This document shows, one piece after another, positions 6,491 through 11,695 of a stretch of 11,695 bases of DNA; within the stretch, counting starts at the first letter, position 1; every line of letters begins with the position of its first letter. Below the pieces are notes generated by a model. That model saw only the letters and a program-made list of their open reading frames with translations, did no database searches and had not been told where the DNA came from. The DNA is from Desulfobacterales bacterium (GTDB taxonomy: Bacteria > Desulfobacterota > Desulfobacteria > Desulfobacterales > C00003060): contig JAUWXJ010000057.1 in assembly GCA_030616425.1 (NCBI GenBank), positions 1-11,695 of the forward strand, written 5' to 3'. The position numbers and the translations under genes were made by a program.

Positions 6491-7831
6491 ATGAAACGTA
6501 TTCTCACCGTTGCCGGCTCAGACTCCGGAGGAGGCGCTGGAATTCAGGCTGACCTCAAGACGATAACGCTCCTTGGTGGCTTTGGCATGAGTGTGCTTAC
6601 AGCCCTTACTGCACAAAATACCGTGGGCGTTTCGGCCATTCATGCTGTGCCTCCAGAGTTCATCGGACAACAGCTTGATGCAGTGCTTTCAGACATCGGT
6701 GCGGACGCTGTGAAGACCGGTATGCTCTTAAACGCGGATACCATTGAGGTTGTAGCTGACAGGCTCTTGGCCCATGGTATCACCAGGACCGTAGTGGACC
6801 CGGTGATGGTTGCAAAAGGAGGAGATGTTTTACTGGTTGAGGAGGCCAGGGAAACCCTTGCGGCACGGCTTATCCCCGTGGCCTTTGTAGTTACCCCCAA
6901 CATCCCGGAGGCAGAGGTTCTCTCCAAGAGACCAATCAAGAACAAGGATGATATTCATGAGGCGGCCAGTGTTATACACGCCATGGGGGCCCGGTATGTG
7001 TTGATCAAGGGTGGCCACTTGGATGGCCCGGCCACAGATTACCTGTATGACGGTGAAAACTTTGTTGAATTTTCGAAAGTGCGCATTGATACGGCCAATA
7101 CGCATGGCACGGGCTGTGTATACTCTGCTGCCATTGCCACGTACCTTGCGATGGAGTTGGAAATCAGAGAGGCGGTTGCAAGGGCCAAAGACTTCATACA
7201 ATCCTCTATCCGGTCTGCCCTCCCGCTTGGCAAGGGGCATGGACCGACGAATCCTTTTGCCCAATTTGCTCGCGACCAGGGGAAGTACCGGGTCGTTGAG
7301 GCACTCGAAGCAGGCCTTGCTCGTCTTCAGGAAGCCCCCGTGGGTAATCTTGTTCCCGAGGTTCAGTCCAACTTGGGCTATGCCTTGCCCTTTGCTGAGA
7401 CTCACCAGGACGTGGCCGCTTTTCCTGGCAGGTTGGTCAGACTGGGAAAAAGGCTTGTCTCGGTTCGCAGCCCCGCTTTTGGGGCATCCAGGCACATTGC
7501 CACCATAATCCTTACTACCATGGGTCATGACCCCGAGTTTCGCTCGGCCATGAATATTCGGTTTTCTAAGGAGCTTATTCAGCAGTGCAGGGCTCTGGGG
7601 TGGAAGGTATGTTCCTTTGATCGCAGTGACGAGCCCGAGGCAGTAAAACAACGAGAAGGTAGTAGTCTTGAATGGGGCGTACAAAGAGTGCTTTCAAAGG
7701 AAACCAGCATACCGGACATCATATTCGACAGGGGTGATGTGGGAAAGGAGCCGATGATCCGGGTGCTTGGAAGGAACCCGGACGAGGTGGTAGACAAAGT
7801 ACTCAAGCTGCAAGAGCCATATCTCCAGTAA
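6491..7831 (+). CDS. thiDN: Bifunctional HMP/HMP-P kinase - ThiN-type thiamin phosphate synthase (ThiDN)
   Basis: 446 residues, start set by GGAGG five nt upstream. Residues 1-260 are ThiD: AGSDSGGGAGIQADLKT (8-24), the HMP-contact Gln42, TGMLL (76-80), DPVMVAKGG (103-111), IKGGH (172-176) and THGTGC with catalytic Cys209. It phosphorylates 4-amino-5-hydroxymethyl-2-methylpyrimidine twice. Residues about 266-446 are a ThiN domain (GASRHIATIILTTMGHDPEFRSAMNIRFS region, 331-359; IFDRGDVGKEPMIRVLG, 411-426), which joins HMP-PP to thiazole phosphate to give thiamin phosphate and replaces ThiE in many archaea and some bacteria. The fusion therefore covers two successive steps of thiamin pathway. 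Stands alone, with no other thi gene beside it. Converges with the transketolase pair across the palindromic element 36 nt downstream. Confidence 0.93.
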   Translation: MKRILTVAGSDSGGGAGIQADLKTITLLGGFGMSVLTALTAQNTVGVSAIHAVPPEFIGQQLDAVLSDIGADAVKTGMLLNADTIEVVADRLLAHGITRTVVDPVMVAKGGDVLLVEEARETLAARLIPVAFVVTPNIPEAEVLSKRPIKNKDDIHEAASVIHAMGARYVLIKGGHLDGPATDYLYDGENFVEFSKVRIDTANTHGTGCVYSAAIATYLAMELEIREAVARAKDFIQSSIRSALPLGKGHGPTNPFAQFARDQGKYRVVEALEAGLARLQEAPVGNLVPEVQSNLGYALPFAETHQDVAAFPGRLVRLGKRLVSVRSPAFGASRHIATIILTTMGHDPEFRSAMNIRFSKELIQQCRALGWKVCSFDRSDEPEAVKQREGSSLEWGVQRVLSKETSIPDIIFDRGDVGKEPMIRVLGRNPDEVVDKVLKLQEPYLQ

Positions 7832-7950
7832 ATTACCTTACGATTCTGGATTAAAGAATTGTATACGAGACCTTTATTGCATAACCCATTTTCACTCATT
7901 TGAATGAACTTTTTGACCCATCCATGGGCTTGCTCACTAAATCCTAACAC

Positions 7951-7976
7951 GGAGCAAAGCGGAGTGAAGCTTTGCG
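7951..7976. repeat. Purine-rich AAGCGGAG(CG)TGAA hairpin segment
   Basis: Inside the 235-bp palindrome, AAAGC and GCTTT pair around GGAGTGAA, with GAGC and GCGCTC-type bases extending the stem. A close relative, GAAGCGGAGCGTGAA, lies at 11618-11632 beside the third hairpin cassette, and a reverse-strand version (ACGCTTCACTTCGTG) at 11476-11490 beside the second. The segment thus travels with the cassette. Confidence 0.5.
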
Positions 7977-7980
7977 CTCA

Positions 7981-8003
7981 AACTCGGCCAAGGGCCTCAA
8001 ACA
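7981..8003 (+). repeat. Hairpin cassette, copy 1 (stem GGCC/GGCC)
   Basis: AACTC, stem GGCC, loop AAG, stem GGCC, then TCAAACA. It lies near the tip of the 235-bp palindrome and is followed by GT and the arm TTAGGATTT. Flanks AACTC and TCAAACA are identical in the copies at 11495-11517 and 11644-11667, while the stem bases differ and stay paired. Confidence 0.75.
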
Positions 8004-8120
8004 GTTTAGGATTTGCCCACTGTCGTGGGCCGTTCGTTTCGCCCGGATGGGTGCCCCAAAAAGTCCATGATGTCCGTTCAAAGGGGTTATGCAAAGGTCT
8101 CTATACTTCTGGGATGGCAT

Positions 8121-8249
8121 CTAAGATTTCTTGTCTTGTTTGACTTCTTCGGGCAGCAGACCCTTGGCTCTCAGTTTCCTTCTCTTGTCTCGGCGTCTTC
8201 GCCTGCGCTCCATCTCCTTTCGTCGTTCAATCTTTTTGTGACGTGACAT
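8121..8249 (-). CDS. Small Arg/Lys-rich protein of 42 residues downstream of transketolase
   Basis: ATG at 8249 (CAT on the plus strand), stop TAG at 8121-8123. The product begins MSRHKKIERRKEMERRRRRR and continues DKRRKLRAKGLLPEEVKQDK, ending KS: 12 Arg and 9 Lys in 42 residues. The six-Arg run uses codons CGC, AGG, CGA, AGA, CGC, CGA, so it is not a DNA repeat; selection acted on the peptide. A ribosome site AGAGGA lies about nine nt upstream, and the gene begins 16 nt after the transketolase stop on the same strand, so the two are probably co-transcribed. It should be one charged helix, able to bind RNA, DNA or acidic partners. I do not recognise the family with certainty; short basic proteins of this style are usually annotated hypothetical. 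Confidence 0.65.
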   Translation of the reverse strand: MSRHKKIERRKEMERRRRRRDKRRKLRAKGLLPEEVKQDKKS

Positions 8250-8265
8250 ACGTGTCTTCCTCTAT

Positions 8266-10311
8266 TTAATCTTTTCCAGCCATGCTCATAACTGTACCAA
8301 CGATCGCCTCGACAGTGAACCCAAACTTTTCCAAAACAACAGCTCCGGGTGCAGATGCCCCAAAGCGCTCAATACCGATCACCCTGCCCTCCTGCCCTAC
8401 ATAACGTTCCCACCCTATGGGCACACCAGCCTCAATAGCTACGCGGGCTTTGACGTTGGGTGGTAACACTGCTTCGCGATAGTCCGCCTCCTGGGCTTCG
8501 AAGACCTCCCAGCTTGGCATGTTGACCACCCGAGCCGCAACCCCATCCTGAACGAGCTTCTCATAGGCAGCCAATGCCAGATGGACCTCTGATCCGGTAG
8601 CAAGGATCAGAACTTCCGGTGTTCCTTGTGGAGCCTCTGCCAGTGTGTAGGCCCCCCGCAGCACACCCTCGGGTGAGGCGAACCGACTTTGGTCGATGAT
8701 GGGAAGCCTCTGTCGAGTAAGGATTAAAGCAGTGGGACCCTCCCTGCGGTTCAGGGCGAATCTCCACGCAAAGGCTGTCTCGTTGGCATCAGCCGGCCGT
8801 ACCACTACCAGGTTCGGTATAACCCGCAAGGCCGCTATCTGTTCGACTGGCTGGTGCGTGGGTCCATCCTCTCCCACAGCTACAGAGTCGTGGGTGAAGA
8901 CGTAGATAACTTGCAGCTTCATCAGGGCAGCCAAGCGTATGGGTGGCCGCATGTAGTCAGAAAAGACCAAGAAGGTGGCGCCATAAGGCACAAGAACCTT
9001 GCTCAGGGCCATGCCATTTAGGATGCCTCCCATGGCATGCTCGCGTATGCCGAAATGGATGTTCCTTCCACACGGGTCTACCTTGATCTTGCCGAGACCC
9101 TTGAGGTAAGTCTTTGTAGAAGGGGCAAGATCTGCAGAACCGCCCAACAGGGCGAATAGCCTTGGGGCCAGGCCTTCAAGGACCTTACCCGAAGCACTCC
9201 GGGTGGCTATGGGGCCTTGATCAGGCTCGAACCTCGGAAGGCCCTCTTCCCAGCCCTCGGGCCACTTTCCTTCATGGCGCTCTTTCCACTGTTTAGCCAG
9301 ATCCGGATATTCCGTGGCGTAAGTGTCAAAAAGACGTCTCCATTCAGCCTCCCACACACGGCCCCTTTCCAGGCAGGTTCGAAAATGCGCAAGGGATTCT
9401 TCTGGGATATGGAACAGAGTCTCAGGCCAGTTGAGCCCCTTTCTGACCAATTTTGCTTCTTCGGCCCCTAGGGGCTCGCCGTGAGCTGATGCATTGTCCT
9501 GTTTATTAGGACTTCCGTATCCTATATGGGTGCGGGCAATAATCAAGGAGGGTTTCTCCGTTTCTTCCTGTGCTGTACTCAGTGCTGAGGCAATTTGCGG
9601 CAGATCATAGCCGCTCACCTTCTGGACATGCCAGCCGTAAGCTTCAAACCGCTTGCCCACGTCCTCGGTGAAGGTGAGGCCCGTGTCCCCTTCAATGGTG
9701 ATGCGGTTGTCAAGATAGATGTAAATCAAGCGCCCCAGGCGGAGATGCCCTGCTATAGAAGCTGCCTCTGAGGCAATCCCTTCCATCATGTCGCCATCAC
9801 TGACCAGGGCATAGATAAAATAGTCTACCAGCGCATATCCGGGCCGGTTGAAATGCTGGGCGAGGTATTCTTGGGCCATGGCCATCCCCACTCCGTTAGA
9901 AAAGCCCTGGCCCAAAGGGCCTGTTGTAGTCTCCACACCCGGGGTGAGCCCATATTCGGGATGGCCTGGGGTAATGCTGTTCCACTGTCGGAATTGGCGT
10001 ATGTCCTCAAGAGTGACGTTGTAGCCTGTCAGATAAAGGAGGGCATAGAGGAGCATCGACCCATGACCCGCCGACAGGACGAACCTGTCTCGGTTTTGCC
10101 ATTCAGGATTGGCCGGGTTGTGTTTCAACAGCCGGGTCCACAGGACGTATCCGATGTCCGCAGCTTCCATCGGCATGCCTGGGTGCCCGGAGTGGGCTTT
10201 TTCCACGGCATCTACAGCAAGCATGCGGATAGTGTTGATACAAAGCTGGTCGAGCCTCTCCCCCTGCCTAACGTCTTCTGCATCCGCGGTCGTTTCTCGA
10301 ACTGGATTCAC
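8266..10311 (-). CDS. tkt: Transketolase
   Basis: 681 residues, usual length for the bacterial enzyme. It moves a two-carbon ketol unit between sugar phosphates in the non-oxidative pentose phosphate pathway, using TPP and a divalent metal in the cytoplasm. Visible: AHSGHPGMP (39-47), GPLGQG (131-136), the TPP/metal motif SDGDMMEG...LDN (Asp172 and Asn202), SAHGEPLG (275-282), catalytic Glu424 in GIREHAMG, FTHDSVAVGEDGPTHQPVEQ (472-491) and LTRQ (531-534), then the C-terminal domain. The metal loop reads LDNRITIEG where most enzymes have DDNxISIDG, a conservative change. The start is GTG at 10309-10311, fixed by a strong GGAGG (10318-10322) six nt before it. It diverges from the SagB-like gene and is followed by a tiny basic-protein gene. 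Confidence 0.96.
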   Translation of the reverse strand: MNPVRETTADAEDVRQGERLDQLCINTIRMLAVDAVEKAHSGHPGMPMEAADIGYVLWTRLLKHNPANPEWQNRDRFVLSAGHGSMLLYALLYLTGYNVTLEDIRQFRQWNSITPGHPEYGLTPGVETTTGPLGQGFSNGVGMAMAQEYLAQHFNRPGYALVDYFIYALVSDGDMMEGIASEAASIAGHLRLGRLIYIYLDNRITIEGDTGLTFTEDVGKRFEAYGWHVQKVSGYDLPQIASALSTAQEETEKPSLIIARTHIGYGSPNKQDNASAHGEPLGAEEAKLVRKGLNWPETLFHIPEESLAHFRTCLERGRVWEAEWRRLFDTYATEYPDLAKQWKERHEGKWPEGWEEGLPRFEPDQGPIATRSASGKVLEGLAPRLFALLGGSADLAPSTKTYLKGLGKIKVDPCGRNIHFGIREHAMGGILNGMALSKVLVPYGATFLVFSDYMRPPIRLAALMKLQVIYVFTHDSVAVGEDGPTHQPVEQIAALRVIPNLVVVRPADANETAFAWRFALNRREGPTALILTRQRLPIIDQSRFASPEGVLRGAYTLAEAPQGTPEVLILATGSEVHLALAAYEKLVQDGVAARVVNMPSWEVFEAQEADYREAVLPPNVKARVAIEAGVPIGWERYVGQEGRVIGIERFGASAPGAVVLEKFGFTVEAIVGTVMSMAGKD

Positions 10312-10641
10312 TTGCTGCCTCCGAAATATATAAGATTTTCAATGACATAGCCCCTATTATGAGGGCGCGACCATTGACCGCCCTACATATGGCACAATCT
10401 CGTGCCGTTTTAAAGCCCTGGATGAATTTTTTTTCAGCAAAGCGTCTTTTTATCCGAAGTGAGCTGGTCAAGGAGACCCTTGATCGTCACCCTGCCCGCC
10501 CGTGAAGCGAACGCCCACTTTTCAGGGAGGCAGAGACCATCATCTCCAGAAATTGACAATTTACGGATCATCATATAAACAACGGGGTGTCAGTCACCCT
10601 TAGTCATACCTGGAAAAACCTGGCTTTGAAGGGGGCTCGCC
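10312..10641. promoter_or_regulatory. 330-nt divergent regulatory gap between tkt and the SagB-like gene
   Basis: For the plus-strand gene, TTGACA (10553-10558) with TATAAA 15 nt later (10574-10579) is a fair promoter despite its short spacer. Three small inverted repeats are present: GGCAC/GTGCC (10391-10406), TCAAGG/CCTTGA with a 4-nt loop (10468-10483), and GGGTG/CACCC (10585-10599) just after the proposed -10 box. CCTGG is repeated directly at 10609 and 10619. A ribosome site, GAAGGGGG (10628-10635), precedes the ATG at 10642. I found no convincing promoter for tkt and no known riboswitch pattern. Confidence 0.45.
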
Positions 10642-11379
10642 ATGAGCTTGTATAAGGAAGGGATTGCCTACCAATACCTAAAGGAGACGAAATATGACCG
10701 TGAGTCGATTTTTCGCAGGGATGACCTCGGGCCGATGCCAAGGCCTCCTGTATACAAGAACTATCCAGAAGCCCCAAGGATCTCTTTGCCAAGACCCGCG
10801 TTTGAGAAAACAGAGAGCCTGTGGAGCATTCTAAATCAACGACGCTCCAAGAGGCGTTATACCATTGAACCGATTAGCGTTGAGACACTGGCAAAACTCC
10901 TTTGGGCAATCCAGGGCATCACCCTTTCGGCCCCTGAGTATCAGTTTAGAACGGCCCCTTCGGCGGGCGCCCTCTATCCCGTAGAGACCTACCTGAGTGT
11001 CCACCATGTTTTAGACGTGAAACAAGGCATTTATCACTTCAACGTGCTCGATTTTGCCTTGGAGGAGGTCGCGTGGGGCAACTTCAGCGAGCATTTGATT
11101 CACGCGGCACTGGACCAAGCCATGGTTGGGCGGGCGGCCGTGCTTTTCATATGGACTGCTGTGGTGCTGCGCTCCATGCAGAAATACCGAAACCGGTGCA
11201 TTCGCTATATCTTTACGGATGCTGGCCACATTGCTCAAAATCTACAGCTTGCTGCTACATCCATGGGCCTGGGGTGCTGCCCCGTTGGGGCGTTCTATGA
11301 TGACGAGATCAATCAATTGCTCGGAATTGACGGGGAGGAAGAAACCGCTATTTACTTGGCAACGGTAGGCAACCTATGA
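10642..11379 (+). CDS. SagB-like nitroreductase-family flavoprotein
   Basis: 245 residues; start set by GAAGGGGG six nt upstream. Nitroreductase-fold features: the FMN-phosphate-binding QRRSKRRY (66-73), a KLLWAIQGIT helix (85-94), RTAPSAGALYPVETYL (103-118), IYHFNVLDFALE (130-141), then DAGHIAQNLQLAATSMGLGCCPVGAF (193-218) and GIDGEEETAIYLATVG. This layout is that of the SagB/ThcOx branch, FMN-dependent dehydrogenases that oxidise azolines to azoles in peptide natural products. Many SagB-like proteins are, however, free-standing with unknown substrate. No cyclodehydratase, YcaO gene or precursor peptide was seen nearby, so azole-peptide synthesis is not supported. The N-terminal 55 residues (MSLYKEGIAYQYLKETKYDR...) are a conserved-looking extension. 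Confidence 0.88.
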   Translation: MSLYKEGIAYQYLKETKYDRESIFRRDDLGPMPRPPVYKNYPEAPRISLPRPAFEKTESLWSILNQRRSKRRYTIEPISVETLAKLLWAIQGITLSAPEYQFRTAPSAGALYPVETYLSVHHVLDVKQGIYHFNVLDFALEEVAWGNFSEHLIHAALDQAMVGRAAVLFIWTAVVLRSMQKYRNRCIRYIFTDAGHIAQNLQLAATSMGLGCCPVGAFYDDEINQLLGIDGEEETAIYLATVGNL

Positions 11380-11466
11380 GGATAGATGATTGACGGGCTG
11401 TTGCCCAAATCCCTTTTCTCTTGGTCTAAAATGTTTTTTGACAAATCTAAGGCTTGCTCCAGGCGA

Positions 11467-11539
11467 GTTAGCGCTACGCTTCACTTCGTGTCAAAACTCG
11501 CCCTTCGGGCTCAAACAATTGAAGTTGCTGATCTTCCTC
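11467..11539 (+). mobile_element. 73-bp segment inserted at the centre of a palindrome
   Basis: Relative to the uninterrupted element at 2847-2990, this stretch lies precisely between GGCGA and TTCGCC, the centre of symmetry. It contains GAGTT...AACTC (the outer bases make a GGCGAGTT / AACTCGCC pair) and the second hairpin cassette at 11495-11517. It has no coding capacity. It may be an insertion into a hairpin tip, or the complete form from which the shorter element was deleted. Confidence 0.6.
11495..11517 (+). repeat. Hairpin cassette, copy 2 (stem GCCC/GGGC)
   Basis: AACTC, stem GCCC, loop TTC, stem GGGC, then TCAAACA: the flanks of copy 1 with a different but still paired stem. It lies inside the 73-bp central segment. 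Confidence 0.75.
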
Positions 11540-11643
11540 TTCGCCAAGATTTGTTAGAAGCTATTTCAAAACCCTTTGACGAGTCCATTTTGACCATTTT
11601 TGCTAAAAGTTCTTATCGAAGCGGAGCGTGAAAAAATTGTAAC

Positions 11644-11667
11644 TGTTTGAGGGCGTTAGCCCGAGTT
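11644..11667 (-). repeat. Hairpin cassette, copy 3 (stem GGGC/GCCC, opposite strand)
   Basis: Read on the minus strand: AACTC, stem GGGC, loop TAAC, stem GCCC, then TCAAACA. It fills the whole loop of a perfect 10-bp stem (11633-11642 with 11668-11677), save for one G. It is inverted relative to copies 1 and 2. Confidence 0.75.
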
Positions 11668-11695
11668 TTACAATTTTAGCGAAGCGAGTTTAGAA

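Larger units (their letters stand above)
7862..8106. mobile_element. 235-bp palindromic MITE-like element with TATAC target duplication
   Basis: The element proper is 7867-8101. The left end GAGACCTTT-ATT-GCATAACCC is matched in inverted orientation by GGGTTATGCAAAGGTCTC on the right, apart from three extra bases (ATT). TATAC abuts both ends directly (7862-7866, 8102-8106), as a 5-bp target site duplication would. The arms continue inward as an imperfect palindrome (AACTTTTTGACCCATCC on the left against GGATGGGTGCCCCAAAAAGT on the right) and close with AAATCCTAA / TTAGGATTT (7939-7947, 8006-8014). The tip holds the hairpin cassette at 7981-8003. No transposase frame is present, so it would have been moved in trans. 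Sitting between convergent genes, it may also stop transcription from both sides. Confidence 0.8.
11394..11695. repeat. Composite palindromic repeat block, right end beyond the window
   Basis: It starts 14 nt after the SagB-like stop. Bases 11394-11466 match the left arm of the 2847-2990 element (67 of 73 identical, no gaps), starting with the same CGGGCTGTTGCCCAAAT end. A 73-bp segment follows (11467-11539), then the right arm resumes at TTCGCCAAGATTTGTTAG (17 of 18). Further right the arm diverges, and a third cassette sits in a perfect 10-bp stem (AAAATTGTAA / TTACAATTTT, 11633-11642 and 11668-11677). The expected right terminal repeat is not reached. An 81-codon frame across it is most likely not a gene. 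Confidence 0.75.

Noticed and set aside
6830..7684. 284-codon minus-strand frame inside thiDN
   Set aside because: Antisense shadow of a gene with complete motifs; its product resembles nothing and has no ribosome site.
7867..8101. CRISPR array or tandem repeat
   Set aside because: The repetition is inverted, not direct with regular spacers; only one palindromic unit is present.
7904..8246. Plus-strand frames of 77-79 codons across the 7.9-8.2 kb gap
   Set aside because: They run through the palindromic element and antisense to the small basic-protein gene; no ribosome site.
10391..10410. Intrinsic terminator (GGCAC/GTGCC followed by GTTTT)
   Set aside because: The stem is only five pairs, the T-run is short, and no plus-strand gene ends before it; it lies between divergent genes.
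11386..11631. 81-codon open frame after the SagB-like gene
   Set aside because: It is made entirely of the palindromic repeat arm, the inserted segment and the adjoining repeat; no ribosome site and no protein-like conservation signal.

Overview
The window reads as a chromosomal piece of a Gram-negative anaerobe, most likely a member of the Desulfobacterota (the former sulfate-reducing Deltaproteobacteria). This is an inference from the gene set and from the intergenic palindromic repeats; there is no rRNA or other taxonomic marker here. All recognised genes look intact except the first, which is cut by the window edge.

Left half (1-6311, minus strand): a probable operon read from right to left. 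It holds a CHASE2-domain adenylate cyclase (3903-6311), the MlaE-type permease (3109-3879), the MlaF-type ATPase (2056-2826), an MCE/MlaD protein (470-1966) and a pyruvate-kinase C-terminal-like protein of the COG1751 type (1-454, truncated). The three Mla genes form the inner-membrane ABC core of a retrograde or anterograde phospholipid transporter. The MlaD protein carries, after the MCE domain, a long helical linker and a beta-strand-rich C-terminus, so it may bridge the periplasm to the outer membrane by itself. The operon seems to be driven by a good sigma70-like promoter whose predicted start point falls on the ATG of the cyclase gene, implying a leaderless mRNA. A 144-bp palindromic MITE-like element sits between mlaE and mlaF.

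Right half: thiDN (6491-7831, plus) encodes HMP/HMP-P kinase fused to a ThiN-type thiamin phosphate synthase. A transketolase (8266-10311, minus, GTG start) is followed 16 nt later by a 42-residue, half-basic small protein (8121-8249) that is too short for usual ORF cut-offs. These converge with thiDN across a 235-bp palindromic element flanked by TATAC direct repeats. A SagB-like nitroreductase-family flavoprotein (10642-11379, plus) diverges from the transketolase across a 330-bp regulatory gap. TPP links two of these genes only loosely: ThiDN makes the precursor of the cofactor that transketolase uses.

The least expected content is in the gaps. Two unrelated palindromic elements (2847-2990 and 7867-8101) and the repeat block at the right end (11394-11695) are built as long imperfect inverted repeats. 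Three copies of a 23-24 nt cassette (AACTC, a 4-bp stem, a 3-4 nt loop, TCAAACA) occur inside them, at or near the apex of palindromes whose arms differ. The three 4-bp stems differ in sequence yet all pair, and one cassette-bearing 73-bp segment lies exactly at the centre of a palindrome that also exists in this window without it. This looks like a repeat that inserts into, or is maintained at, hairpin tips.
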